A stretch of DNA of 64,000 nt from Propionibacteriaceae bacterium (GTDB lineage: Bacteria; Actinomycetota; Actinomycetes; Propionibacteriales; Propionibacteriaceae): assembly GCA_009780915.1 (NCBI GenBank), contig WQZD01000009.1, positions 22,732 to 86,731 on the forward strand, read 5' to 3'. Below the pieces are notes generated by a model, which saw only the letters and a list, made by a program, of their open reading frames with translations, was not told the origin of the DNA and ran no database searches. This document shows, in pieces, positions 1-8,822 of the stretch (the first letter of the stretch is position 1; each line of letters begins with the position of its first letter). Both the position numbers and the translations under genes were made by a program.

Positions 1-82
1 CAGCCAGGCGGCTCAACAGCAGATCCCGGGTCGCCTGGTCGTGACCGGCGGCGAGCAGGACTGCTTTGCAGGGGCGTGTCAT
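1..82 (-). CDS. Partial CDS, last visible gene of the amino-sugar operon (5' end only)
   Basis: The first 27 codons of a gene that runs off the left edge. Its ATG overlaps the stop of the ROK kinase (ATGA, 4 nt), so it is very probably translated in the same operon. The visible N-terminus begins MTRPCKAVLLAAGHDQATRD, a beta-strand followed by a small loop. That is too little to assign a family. By context it could be another sugar-catabolic or sugar-recognition protein. Confidence 0.45.
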   Translation of the reverse strand, partial: MTRPCKAVLLAAGHDQATRDLLLSRLA

Positions 83-981
83 AGCTTGTAACCTTCCGTC
101 CAACCCTGCCCGATCAACGCGGCGCCGATGGCGGGCGCCTGGATGTCGTCAGGCAAGGTGATGATCTGATCGGCGATGCTCGCATAGTCGGGGAATGCCA
201 CCCTCTCCCCGCGTTCGACCAGGGTCGCCTTCACCGCGGGGATGAGCCACGGCGCAGCCTGGACGACTCCCCCGCCCAGGACGATGTGGTCGGACGCGTA
301 GGCCACCGCCACGAGGGCGACGACACGAGCCATCACCCGCACACTCTGCTCGAGAGCCGCACGACCGACCGGAGTGGTCGTGAGGTCCAATCGCGTCCAG
401 TCCAAGTCGAGCATGTCCATGCGAGGGGCGAGATACGCGCCGCCCAGGATGGTCTCGATGCAGCCTCGTTGCCCACAGCGGCACGGATCCCCGCTCGGGT
501 CGAGGACGATATGGCCGATCTCGCCGGCCACATTGTCCCTGCCGCGGATGAGACGGCCAGCCAAGGTGGCCGAGGCCACGCCAGTGCCGAAGTTGACGTA
601 GGTCACAGACAAGGATTTCAGCAGCATCCCGGCTGCCACCACCGTGGCCTTGACGTCGTTGTCGACTCGGATCGGGACCGAGAACTCGTCGGCGATCAGC
701 TGGCGAAGCGGCATGTGCTCGATGTCGAGATTGACGGCCGACGCGATCTCGCCCTTCGCACGGTCGACCACCCCGGGGATCCCGATCCCCACACCGTCGA
801 AGTCCCTCAGACCCACGCCGAGTTTGTCCGCCACGGACGAGGCGATCCCCATGAGCACCGACCGTACCCCCTCGGAGCCTCGGCGCGTGAAGGCCGCCGC
901 TTCGGCCACGATCTGGTTGTTCTCGTCGAGGGCGACCCCATGGGCCTTGGTCGCTCCGATGTCGATTCCCAAACTCAGCAT
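79..981 (-). CDS. ROK-family sugar kinase
   Basis: Predicted cytoplasmic ATP-dependent sugar kinase of the ROK family, 300 aa, usual length. Seen: N-terminal phosphate motif GIDIGATK (residues 5-12), the central VDND segment holding the expected catalytic Asp, GEIGH sugar-contact motif, and the zinc signature CRCGQRGCIE. The ATG at 981 has AAAGGG upstream. It lies 29 nt after the second ABC permease and overlaps the next gene by 4 nt, so it closes the importer operon. Together with nagBA across the divergent promoter, an N-acetylhexosamine or related sugar is the likely substrate (inference). Glucokinase activity cannot be excluded. Confidence 0.86.
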   Translation of the reverse strand: MLSLGIDIGATKAHGVALDENNQIVAEAAAFTRRGSEGVRSVLMGIASSVADKLGVGLRDFDGVGIGIPGVVDRAKGEIASAVNLDIEHMPLRQLIADEFSVPIRVDNDVKATVVAAGMLLKSLSVTYVNFGTGVASATLAGRLIRGRDNVAGEIGHIVLDPSGDPCRCGQRGCIETILGGAYLAPRMDMLDLDWTRLDLTTTPVGRAALEQSVRVMARVVALVAVAYASDHIVLGGGVVQAAPWLIPAVKATLVERGERVAFPDYASIADQIITLPDDIQAPAIGAALIGQGWTEGYKL

Positions 982-1010
982 GGACGTTCCCTTTCTTGTG
1001 GTCGGACTGC

Positions 1011-1880
1011 TCAGCCTTTGACTGCTCCTGCCACCAGACCTGAGGTGAGGCGGCCTTGGACGATGAGGAAGAAGATGATCACGGGGACGGCGACCAAGGT
1101 GGACGCAGCCATCACCTGGCCCCAGTCGGTCTCACGCGCCTGGCTGGCTTGGATGAAGCCACGCAGCCACAGGGGCAGGGTACGCATGTCCTCTTTCGGC
1201 AGGATCACCAAAGCGATGGTGAACTCGTTCCACGCTTGGAGGAAGGCGTACACGCCGGAGGCGACCAGGCCGGGCGCGAGGAGGGGGAACGTGATGCGGA
1301 AGAACGCCGACACCGAGGAGCAGCCGTCCACTTTGGCGGACTCCTCCAGTTCGGCGGGGATGCCCGCCACGAATCCTCGCAGCATCCAGATGGTGAACGG
1401 GATGACGGCGGCGATATAGAGCACCGAGATGCCGATGACGGTATTGAGCATGCCCACCGTGCTCACCATCTTGTACTGCGCGATGAACAGGCCTTCGGCG
1501 GGGAGCATCTGGATGAAGAGGATGGCCAAGACGAAGGAACGGCGTCCGCGGAACTTGAAGCGGGAGATCGCCAGAGCCGCGAGGAAGGCGAAGATGATCG
1601 CGCAGACGACCGCGATCAGGGTGACCTGCAGGGAGATCCCCAACGCTCGCAGGAATCCCGACGACATGACGCCCTCGTAATTGTCCAGGCTGCCGCCGAA
1701 GGGGAAGAAGCGAGGCTTGGTGGAGGTCAGGACGACGTTGGGCAGCAGCGAGCTGGAGACCATCCAGTACACGGGGAAAACCCAGACGAGGGCCACGACG
1801 ATGGCGACGATCGAGAGCAGCACCCGGGAGATCCGGATGCGTCGACGCGGGGACCGTGTCGGCACGGCGAGGGTGGTCAT
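1011..1880 (-). CDS. Carbohydrate ABC importer permease, MalG/CUT1 type
   Basis: Inner-membrane subunit of a binding-protein-dependent sugar importer, 289 aa with about six hydrophobic spans. The cytoplasmic EAA loop that docks the ATPase is visible (EESAKVDGCSSVSAFFRITF, late middle of the protein). The start overlaps the stop of the upstream MalF-type permease by 4 nt (ATGA), showing translational coupling. No ATP-binding subunit is encoded in this cluster. Many actinobacterial CUT1 systems share one MsiK/MalK-type ATPase encoded elsewhere, which probably applies here. Confidence 0.93.
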   Translation of the reverse strand: MTTLAVPTRSPRRRIRISRVLLSIVAIVVALVWVFPVYWMVSSSLLPNVVLTSTKPRFFPFGGSLDNYEGVMSSGFLRALGISLQVTLIAVVCAIIFAFLAALAISRFKFRGRRSFVLAILFIQMLPAEGLFIAQYKMVSTVGMLNTVIGISVLYIAAVIPFTIWMLRGFVAGIPAELEESAKVDGCSSVSAFFRITFPLLAPGLVASGVYAFLQAWNEFTIALVILPKEDMRTLPLWLRGFIQASQARETDWGQVMAASTLVAVPVIIFFLIVQGRLTSGLVAGAVKG

Positions 1881-2809
1881 GAGTCCTCCTTGATCAGTTG
1901 GAGCACATACGCGATGGAGAAGATGATCGTGATGATCAGGACGAAGATGGACAAGGCGGAGGCCATGGCGAAGTCGCCGGAGCCCACGCCGAGGCGATAG
2001 ATGTACGTGCCCAACAAGTCAGAGTTGAGCGGCATCTGCGCGTCTTGGAGCATCTTGATCTGGGTGAACACCCGCAGGTCCCAGATGATCTGGAGCAGGC
2101 CGACGATCATCAGGACCGGGCGGATCATGGGGACGATGATGGAGACGAACCGCCTCGTGGCGCTGGCGCCGTCGAGGCTGGCGGCCTCCATGACCTCCTC
2201 GGAGACCTGGGTCAGGCCAGCGAAGACGGAGAAGGCGACGAAGGGCACCGACATCCACACCACGATCACGGTGGCGACGAAGTACAGGCCCATGGACGTG
2301 CCGAGCCAGTTGAAGCTGGAGAAGTTGAGCCCGAGGTGGGTCAGGATGTAGTTGATGACGCCGCGACGCCAGTCGAAGAGCCAGATCCACACGGTGACGA
2401 CGGCCACGACGGGCATGGCCCAGGCCAGCAACAGGCAGATCTGGAGGATGAGGCGGACGGCTTTGCTGACGGCGTTCATCAGCAGGGCCAAGGCGATGCC
2501 GACCACGAGGGTCAGGGCGGCGTTGGCGACGCAGAAGATGAGGGAGCGGGCGACGACTCCCCAGGTCGTCTTGTTCGTGAAGACAGAGATGTAGTTTTCC
2601 AGGCCGACGAAATCGGGCGGCGCCCCGAACTGCTGTCGCAGTCCGAACTTCATGAACGACGCCCAGATCTGCCAACCGAGGGGGTACCCCATGGCGACGA
2701 GGAGCATGATCGACGCGGGAAGAATCAGGATGTACGGCGTCACGTGCGTCTTCCGTTTGACGCCCTTCGTTGTGTCGCTCTTGGGGGTTGTGGCATCCGT
2801 GGATGTCAT
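1877..2809 (-). CDS. Carbohydrate ABC importer permease, MalF/CUT1 type
   Basis: Second membrane subunit of the sugar importer, 310 aa. The frame is open further upstream, but the ATG at 2809 is preferred because AAAGGAGGAG sits directly before it and the protein then begins with a short polar tail followed by the first membrane span (THVTPYILILPASIMLL). An EAA-like loop (EAASLDGASATRRF) lies in the C-terminal third. It pairs with the MalG-type gene (4-nt overlap) and follows the binding protein by about 170 nt. Confidence 0.92.
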   Translation of the reverse strand: MTSTDATTPKSDTTKGVKRKTHVTPYILILPASIMLLVAMGYPLGWQIWASFMKFGLRQQFGAPPDFVGLENYISVFTNKTTWGVVARSLIFCVANAALTLVVGIALALLMNAVSKAVRLILQICLLLAWAMPVVAVVTVWIWLFDWRRGVINYILTHLGLNFSSFNWLGTSMGLYFVATVIVVWMSVPFVAFSVFAGLTQVSEEVMEAASLDGASATRRFVSIIVPMIRPVLMIVGLLQIIWDLRVFTQIKMLQDAQMPLNSDLLGTYIYRLGVGSGDFAMASALSIFVLIITIIFSIAYVLQLIKEDS

Positions 2810-2979
2810 ACGACTCCTCCTTTCATGGGGGATGAGGGTCTCAGGGCCATACTGCCCCTGACACGGGGCCTGGCGACCAGAGACGGGACGGGCGGGTGTC
2901 GCGGCCCGAGGCGCACGACTGGGACTGTGCGGGTGTCCCCGGTGGGAGGAACCTGGACGGCTCCTCCCACCGGACGACA

Positions 2980-4332
2980 TCACTTCTGGTTCAGCATCGG
3001 CGTGATGATATCATCGTATTCCTTCGCCAGGGACACGATGTCACCGCCGTCGGCGACCTTCTGGAAGAACTCCTCGAGCTTGCCGGAGGCTTCGACGCCC
3101 GCCCAGCCGGGGGCTGCGGGGGTCAGCTTGGAGTTGGAGGCGGAGTCGATGAGAGCCTTGGCGAACTCGTCGCTGCCCAACGAGGAGACGTAGTCGCTGT
3201 TGGCCGGGCCGAGGCCGTTCTGGCCGAGCATCGTCTGGTATTCGGCTGAGAAGATGATCTCCATCAGCTGGCGGGCGCCGGCCTGGTTGGAGGACTTCGC
3301 GGAGATGCCGATGTTCGAGCCGCCGGCGAAGACCGGGGCGGGCTTGCCGTCGTTGCCGGGCAGCGGGAAGACACCGAAGGTGTCATCGTTCCAGGTGCGC
3401 ACGTCCTTGCCGGTCGTGGCGTCCTTGGTCAGGTCGCCGATGGACCAGTGGGCCCAACCCGGGGCCATGATCGTGGCGGCGGCCAGCGACGTGGAATCCG
3501 TGACGTTGCCGTTGGCGTCGGTGACGGAGTCGGAGTCATTGATGTACAGCCACGGGCTCTGGTCCTTGGCCGTCGAGGGGGCCTTGGAGGCCTTCATCTG
3601 GATGTCCTGGAGCTGGGTCAGACCCGCGATGGAGTTGGGGTCGGAGAAGGTCGAGGTCCATGTGCCGTCGGCGCCCTGCTTGGCGAGGTCACCACCGTTG
3701 GCGAAGATCCACGAGATGCCGTTGCGCCAATCCTGGCCGCCGAGGAAGAAGCCCGAGAAATCGTTGATCGCGTCGGGGTTGTTCTCCGTGATGGTCACGA
3801 CGTCCTTGTTGAAGTCGGCCAGAGTCGCCGGAGGAGCGGTCACGCCAGCGGCGGCCCACACGTCCTTGCGGTAGAACATGTAGCGCGAGCCGAAGTAGTA
3901 GGGAAGGGTGTAGTTCTTCCCGTCCACCTTGCCGACGTCGACGAAGGACTGGAGGAGCTTGTCCCCGCCCAGCGTGGAGTACATGTCCGAGATGTCGGCG
4001 AAGGCCCCGACGTTGGTGAAGGTCGGCGACTGCGTGTTGCCGATCTCCGTCACGTCAGGAGTGTTGGCCGCATCGGGCAGCATCGTGGTGAGCTTGGTGA
4101 TGATGTCACCCCAGGTCTGCTCCTCGATGGTCAAGGTGCCCCCGTTGACCTTCTTGTACTCGTCCACCAGGTAATCACGCAAGGGCTGCGGCGTGTCATT
4201 GCCGATCAGCCAGAAGGTGATGTTCTGGGCTCCGGTGGTGGTGGTCGAAGGGGTGGGCGTACCCGCGGCACAACCAGTCAGGGTCAGCGCTGCTGCCAAC
4301 CCCAGCGCCACGGCTGCGATCTTTCCTTTCAT
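2980..4332 (-). CDS. Sugar ABC transporter substrate-binding lipoprotein
   Basis: Extracellular solute-binding protein (family 1) that delivers sugar to the two permeases downstream; 450 aa. A lipoprotein signal peptide is clear: MKGK, hydrophobic core, lipobox LTGC (Cys21), then a Thr/Pro-rich linker. The mature part begins NITFWLIGND, typical of CUT1 binding proteins, and contains the usual YKxDV-type segment (FYRKDVWAAAG). The RBS AAGGA lies just upstream of the ATG. The ligand cannot be read from sequence; the nagBA context favours an amino sugar or oligosaccharide. Confidence 0.93.
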   Translation of the reverse strand: MKGKIAAVALGLAAALTLTGCAAGTPTPSTTTTGAQNITFWLIGNDTPQPLRDYLVDEYKKVNGGTLTIEEQTWGDIITKLTTMLPDAANTPDVTEIGNTQSPTFTNVGAFADISDMYSTLGGDKLLQSFVDVGKVDGKNYTLPYYFGSRYMFYRKDVWAAAGVTAPPATLADFNKDVVTITENNPDAINDFSGFFLGGQDWRNGISWIFANGGDLAKQGADGTWTSTFSDPNSIAGLTQLQDIQMKASKAPSTAKDQSPWLYINDSDSVTDANGNVTDSTSLAAATIMAPGWAHWSIGDLTKDATTGKDVRTWNDDTFGVFPLPGNDGKPAPVFAGGSNIGISAKSSNQAGARQLMEIIFSAEYQTMLGQNGLGPANSDYVSSLGSDEFAKALIDSASNSKLTPAAPGWAGVEASGKLEEFFQKVADGGDIVSLAKEYDDIITPMLNQK

Positions 4333-4371
4333 CTTTTTCCTTTTCTTTGTGTTGTGGAGGATGGGTGGCCC

Positions 4372-5508
4372 CTATGACACACCCAAGGTTGTTCTCATGA
4401 CAAGCGACACAGCGCCCAAAAGGACCGCTTCGCCGCCGAGTGATGACTGTCTCATCGTGAACTCCTGGCGGAACTGGGAGCGTGTGCGCTCCACGATGAG
4501 GTCCTGACAGGCACGGATGAAGACGGAGTCGATCAAATCTTCGGGACCGCCCACGACGACCTCGGTCAGGTCGAGGGCGGCGACGATGGGGGCCAACGCC
4601 ATCCCCAGGCGTCGTCCGGCTTCGGCGAGCACATCCTCGCGTCGGGCCGACTCATGGCTCAGACGTCGCTGCAGCGCGGGAGCGGAGATCCATGTCTCCA
4701 CGCAGCCCCGTTTGCCGCACGAGCACATCGCGCCCTGATGCTCGATGACCACGTGTCCGATCTCTCCGGCGGCGGCCGCCGTGCCCAGGACCAAGGACCC
4801 CGACAGCAGGATGCCGGCTCCGACCCCGCGAGAGATCTGGACCCTCACCAGGGTGGGGCCGGCTTCGCTGAAAGCCGTCTCCGCGATCACGGCCGCGTTA
4901 GCGTCGTTCTGGATCACGGTGGTCACCTGGAGACGTTCCGCGAGGATGTCCTGGAGGTCGACCCCGTACCAGTCGAAGTTGGGGGCCGCGATGACGGTCC
5001 CTTGCGTGTCGACCGTCCCCGGGGTCCCCACACCCACGCCGAGAATCGGTCGCGTGGCCAAGCTCGCGCACCGCTCGGCCAACTCCAGCACGGCGTCGAC
5101 GGCCTCCGGCCCGGTGCGCCCGTCGAGGTCGAGGCTGACACGAGCACGGTTCTCGCCTCGCATCGAGTAGATCCCCGCCCGGAGGACGTCGGGGGCGGAC
5201 AGGTCGAGGGCCATGATGTCGCAGGTGTCGTCGCGCACGGCCAGGGTCGCGGCAGGTTTGCCGGGACGGGCGCCCGACGTCATGCCCGTCTCGGCGACCA
5301 GTCCTTCGTCGATCAGTTCGGCGACCAGATCCGAGATGGTGACTTTGGTCAGCCCCGTCAGACGGGCCAGATCGGCCCGTGTCAGTTGGGGATCGTCGTA
5401 GAGGGATTGCAGCACGAGGGAAAGGTTCGACCGTCGCCCGTCATGGGGGCGCAAGGTCCGGGACCCGTTCTGATCCTCGTAGAAGCCGAGAGGCCGCGCT
5501 GCCGTCAT
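4372..5508 (-). CDS. ROK-family transcriptional repressor (NagC/XylR-like)
   Basis: DNA-binding regulator, 378 aa. Residues about 25-80 form a winged helix-turn-helix (LTRADLARLTGLTKVTISDL), followed by a ROK sugar-sensing domain with GVGTPG, GEIGHVVIEH and the zinc motif CSCGKRGCVE. It is the first gene of the minus-strand operon (39 nt before the binding protein) and is divergent from nagB. It therefore probably controls both the importer operon and nagBA from the shared intergenic region, with an amino sugar or its phosphate as inducer (inference from NagC-type regulators). Confidence 0.9.
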   Translation of the reverse strand: MTAARPLGFYEDQNGSRTLRPHDGRRSNLSLVLQSLYDDPQLTRADLARLTGLTKVTISDLVAELIDEGLVAETGMTSGARPGKPAATLAVRDDTCDIMALDLSAPDVLRAGIYSMRGENRARVSLDLDGRTGPEAVDAVLELAERCASLATRPILGVGVGTPGTVDTQGTVIAAPNFDWYGVDLQDILAERLQVTTVIQNDANAAVIAETAFSEAGPTLVRVQISRGVGAGILLSGSLVLGTAAAAGEIGHVVIEHQGAMCSCGKRGCVETWISAPALQRRLSHESARREDVLAEAGRRLGMALAPIVAALDLTEVVVGGPEDLIDSVFIRACQDLIVERTRSQFRQEFTMRQSSLGGEAVLLGAVSLVMRTTLGVS

Positions 5509-5512
5509 AGAA

Positions 5513-5540
5513 GTTAGTAAACCTTACGAACTAGTAAAAG
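5513..5540. promoter_or_regulatory. Candidate operator: direct repeat TAGTAAA x2 ahead of the ROK regulator
   Basis: Two copies of TAGTAAA (5515-5521 and 5532-5538) lie 17 bp apart in an AT-rich patch immediately upstream of the ROK regulator start, inside the 324-bp divergent region that also serves nagB. The AT-richness is sharp against the high-GC surroundings. This is a plausible ROK-regulator binding site and/or core promoter of the minus-strand operon; binding is inferred. The remainder of 5509-5832 shows no gene. Confidence 0.35.
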
Positions 5541-5832
5541 TCAAGTGGAATCCCGGATCGACGCGCCCCTCCCGCTGTGCATCGAAAATGTGAAATTGCT
5601 TGCGGATCTACGTTTCGTCCTGAGTGTGAGCCGAGAGGGCATGAGTGATGATTCATATCAGTGCCAGTGAGTCTGGGGACGCCCCCCCTGTCGACCTCAG
5701 TACGCGACGCGCGCCCGTGCCGCCCCGCCCACCACCGCGGGAGGGGATCGACTCCTCCGGCGTGTCGTCCCCAATCCTGGGTAGAGTGAATCGTGTCAAT
5801 CCCAGTGCGGACCATTCCCCGGAAGGACGGCC

Positions 5833-6624
5833 ATGGAAGTCATCATCTGCCCCACCCCCGCGCGAGTCGGCGAGATCGGCGCGGCCAAGATCGCCCAGAT
5901 CGCCGCCGGACTTCGCTCCGACCTCGTCTTGGGCGTCGCCACAGGCTCGTCCCCCCTGGCGACCTACGCCGAACTGGCTCGGTTGGTCGACGCCGGCGCC
6001 CTGGATGTCAGCAACGCCTCGGCCTTCGCCCTGGACGAGTACGTCGGCATCCCGGTCGACCACCCGCTCAGCTACCATGACACGATCCGACGCACCGTCG
6101 CCGAGCCCCTGCACATGGATCTTGCCCGCGTCCACGTGCCCGACGGCAGCGTGGAGCACCTGTCGACAGCCGGACAACGCTATGAAGACGCGATCCGCGC
6201 CGCGGGCGGGGTGGACATCCAGATCCTCGGCATCGGCACGAATGGGCATGTCGGATTCAATGAGCCGACGAGTTCCCTGGCCTCGCGTACCCGGATGAAG
6301 ACCCTGGCCCCCAGCACCCGCGCGGACAACGCCCGCTTCTTCTCCAGCATCGACGAGGTGCCCCACCACTGCATCACTCAGGGGTTGGGAACCATCATGG
6401 ACGCCCGTTCCGTGGTCCTCGTGGCGACCGGCGCCTCCAAGGCCCAGGCCATCGCCGCCGTGGTCGAGGGCCCCGTGACGGCCATGTGGCCCGGGTCGAT
6501 CCTGCAGATGCATCCGCACGCGACCATCGTCGTCGACGAGGACGCCGCCTCGGCGCTGTCCCTCAAGGACTACTACAAGAAGGTGTACGCGGACCTTCCC
6601 GATTGGCAGAGATTGGACGTGTGA
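5833..6624 (+). CDS. nagB: Glucosamine-6-phosphate deaminase
   Basis: Converts glucosamine-6-phosphate to fructose-6-phosphate and ammonia, the last step of GlcNAc use. 263 aa, normal for the family. Family motifs are visible: LGVATGSSPLATY near residue 35, FALDEYVG around residue 67 (catalytic Asp region), and GIGTNGHVGFNEP near residue 135. The ATG at 5833 follows GGAAGGACGGCC. The stop overlaps the nagA start (TGATG), so the two enzymes are translationally coupled. Transcribed divergently from the ROK regulator. Confidence 0.97.
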   Translation: MEVIICPTPARVGEIGAAKIAQIAAGLRSDLVLGVATGSSPLATYAELARLVDAGALDVSNASAFALDEYVGIPVDHPLSYHDTIRRTVAEPLHMDLARVHVPDGSVEHLSTAGQRYEDAIRAAGGVDIQILGIGTNGHVGFNEPTSSLASRTRMKTLAPSTRADNARFFSSIDEVPHHCITQGLGTIMDARSVVLVATGASKAQAIAAVVEGPVTAMWPGSILQMHPHATIVVDEDAASALSLKDYYKKVYADLPDWQRLDV

Positions 6625-7766
6625 TGACCCTCATCTTCGCCGAGCGCCTGCTCAGCCCACGCGGGCTGGTCGGCCCTGGCTGGGTCACAGTGGAGGGCGC
6701 GTCGATCGCGGCGTGGGGCGAGGGATCGGCATGGGGCGACGCCTGTCCTCAGTCGGCGCCCGATGTGACGGTGGACGGCATCCTCTCCCCTGGTTTCGTG
6801 GACGTGCACTCTCATGGAGGGGGCGGAGCGAACTTCGGCGCCGACCCCGCCCAGGCAGCCACCGTCCTGGACACCCATGCCGCCCACGGCACGACCACCA
6901 TGGTGGCGTCTCTGGTGACCGGCGCCGTGGACGACCTGGAGGCGCAGGCACGCCTGCTGTCGACCTTCGTCGCCGAGGGCCGTCTGGCGGGCATCCACCT
7001 GGAAGGCCCGTGGCTGGCGCCATCGCACAAAGGCGCCCACCCCGAAGACAAGCTGATCGATCCCAAGATCGAGGACATCGCCCGCCTGCTCGACGCCAGC
7101 GGGGACACGGTACGGATGGTCACCATGGCGCCGGAGCTGCCGGGGGCCGCCGAGGCCATCCGCTTCCTGTGCGGCCGTGGAGTCACCGTGGCCGTCGGCC
7201 ACACCGGCGCCGACTTCGCCACCGCGGCCCGCGCGATCGACGACGGGGCCCGGGGCGCGACCCACCTGTTCAACGCCATGCCCGAGATCCTGCACCGCGA
7301 CCCCGGGCCCGCCCTGGCCCTGTGGCGCGACTCCCGCGTCTGGTTGGAACTCATCTGCGACGGGGTCCATGTCGACCCCCACCTCATCCGCCACGTGATG
7401 ACCACCACCCCCCATCGTGTGGTCCTGGTGAGCGACGCGATGGCCGCCGCCGGCGTCGCCGACGGGGACTACACGCTGGGCGAACTCGCCGTGGAGGTAC
7501 GACAAGGAGTGGCCCATGTCGCGGGCACCTCCACCATCGCCGGATCGACCCTCACCCTCGACCGGGCCCTGCGCACGGCCGTCGCCGCGGGCGTGGACCT
7601 CACCACCGCCTTGCGCGCGGTGACCTCGCACCCCGCAGCGTACATGGGACTGGAATCGGTGGGATCCATCGAGCCGGGCCACGACGCCGACCTGGTCTGC
7701 CTCACCGACGACCTCCACGTGTCCCGAGTCATGCGCCGGGGACAGTGGCTGTCGACGAGCGCGTGA
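6624..7766 (+). CDS. nagA: N-acetylglucosamine-6-phosphate deacetylase
   Basis: Removes acetate from GlcNAc-6-phosphate to feed NagB. 380 aa from the ATG at 6624, which overlaps the nagB stop; the frame is open upstream, but only this start gives the usual N-terminus. Amidohydrolase motifs: PGFVDVHSHGGGG, the metal-site HLEGPW, VAVGHTGADF, THLFNAMP, ICDGVHVDP and the catalytic LVSDAMAAAG. It acts in the cytoplasm on sugar imported by the neighbouring ABC system or recycled from the cell wall. Confidence 0.97.
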   Translation: MTLIFAERLLSPRGLVGPGWVTVEGASIAAWGEGSAWGDACPQSAPDVTVDGILSPGFVDVHSHGGGGANFGADPAQAATVLDTHAAHGTTTMVASLVTGAVDDLEAQARLLSTFVAEGRLAGIHLEGPWLAPSHKGAHPEDKLIDPKIEDIARLLDASGDTVRMVTMAPELPGAAEAIRFLCGRGVTVAVGHTGADFATAARAIDDGARGATHLFNAMPEILHRDPGPALALWRDSRVWLELICDGVHVDPHLIRHVMTTTPHRVVLVSDAMAAAGVADGDYTLGELAVEVRQGVAHVAGTSTIAGSTLTLDRALRTAVAAGVDLTTALRAVTSHPAAYMGLESVGSIEPGHDADLVCLTDDLHVSRVMRRGQWLSTSA

Positions 7767-7781
7767 CCCGTCGAGGCGCCC

Positions 7782-8813
7782 TCAGGCGAGGGTCACCATC
7801 ACGATCCCCACGATGAGAGGCGCCGCGCTCAGGACGAGGCAGACCACCGTGAAGGTGAGGGAGTCGCGCAGGATGGCCACGAACTCCCGGATCGTGGCCG
7901 CAGGCCAGTAATACCCGGCCGTCCGGGACCCCAGAGCGTACCCCGGGATGTTCTCGCGCCGCAGCAACAAAGCCGCTCGGAAGGCGTGGAAGTTGTTGGT
8001 GACGGCGACGACTCGGGCGTCGATCCCCTCCCGGGCCAGCATGGCCTTGGTGTTGACCACATTCTCGGCCGTGGTGCGCGAGAGGTCTTCCATCAGGATG
8101 CTCGCGGAAGGCACCCCCTTGTCGACGAGGTATTCCGCCATCGCCGACGCTTCGGAGCGAGCCTCATCCGAACCCTGACCCCCCGACACGACGAACATCG
8201 GCTCGGCGGACGGGGCGTCCTTGCCCCGCGCGAGGGCGCGCGACGCGACAGCCAGGCCCTTGTCGAGACGGCTGGCCAGCAAGGGGGTGACCTTGCCGTC
8301 GATCAGCCCCGACCCGAGGACCATCACCACGCCGGCGGGCTTGGACCAGCGCACCAGGACGTGCAGGTAGAGGAAGGAGTACAGCAGGTAGGCGGAGAAG
8401 GCGAAGCCCAGATAGGCCAGCGGGACGCCCCCGAAGAGGATGAGCGCGAAGATCTGCGGATTCTCGGTGACGATCGCGCCGACCGACACGCCCATGTACC
8501 CCAGCATGACCAGCCCCAGGAAGAGCCCCAACAGATTGGCCAGGCTGCGGCCCTCCCGACGCACCATGGTGAAGGCGTTCAGGACGAGGACCACCCCCAA
8601 CACGACGATGACGAGGGCCACCACGAGCACGAAGCCCACCGCGAGGTACCCGCCGATGTAGTGGGCAGGGTCCATCAGGAACAGCACCTCCAGCCCCGCC
8701 CAGGCCAGGCACAGGATCGCGGCCAGCAGGAAGACCCCGCACCGGAACCGCCGAGGTTCCCTGACCACCGAGATCACGAAGCACACCGTGAAGAAGCAGC
8801 CGAGAATCCACAT
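7782..8813 (-). CDS. YdcF/SanA/ElyC-family (DUF218) membrane protein
   Basis: 343-aa protein with an N-terminal block of about five hydrophobic spans (residues 1-170), a DUF218 domain on residues about 180-310, and a final hydrophobic helix. Domain signature: VMVLGSGLIDGKVTPLLASR, FVVSGGQGSDE, EDLSRTTAENVVNTK and VTNNFHAFRAALL. Related proteins are linked to cell-envelope functions, but the biochemical role is unsettled. Convergent with nagA (15-nt gap) and 9 nt downstream of the siderophore-interacting gene, so possibly cotranscribed with it. Confidence 0.85.
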   Translation of the reverse strand: MWILGCFFTVCFVISVVREPRRFRCGVFLLAAILCLAWAGLEVLFLMDPAHYIGGYLAVGFVLVVALVIVVLGVVLVLNAFTMVRREGRSLANLLGLFLGLVMLGYMGVSVGAIVTENPQIFALILFGGVPLAYLGFAFSAYLLYSFLYLHVLVRWSKPAGVVMVLGSGLIDGKVTPLLASRLDKGLAVASRALARGKDAPSAEPMFVVSGGQGSDEARSEASAMAEYLVDKGVPSASILMEDLSRTTAENVVNTKAMLAREGIDARVVAVTNNFHAFRAALLLRRENIPGYALGSRTAGYYWPAATIREFVAILRDSLTFTVVCLVLSAAPLIVGIVMVTLA

Positions 8814-8822
8814 GTGACCAGC

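Noticed and set aside
1056..2000. Long plus-strand frames opposite the ABC permease genes
   Set aside because: Low-complexity Asp/Gly/Arg/His composition typical of antisense frames in high-GC DNA; the minus strand encodes recognised proteins.
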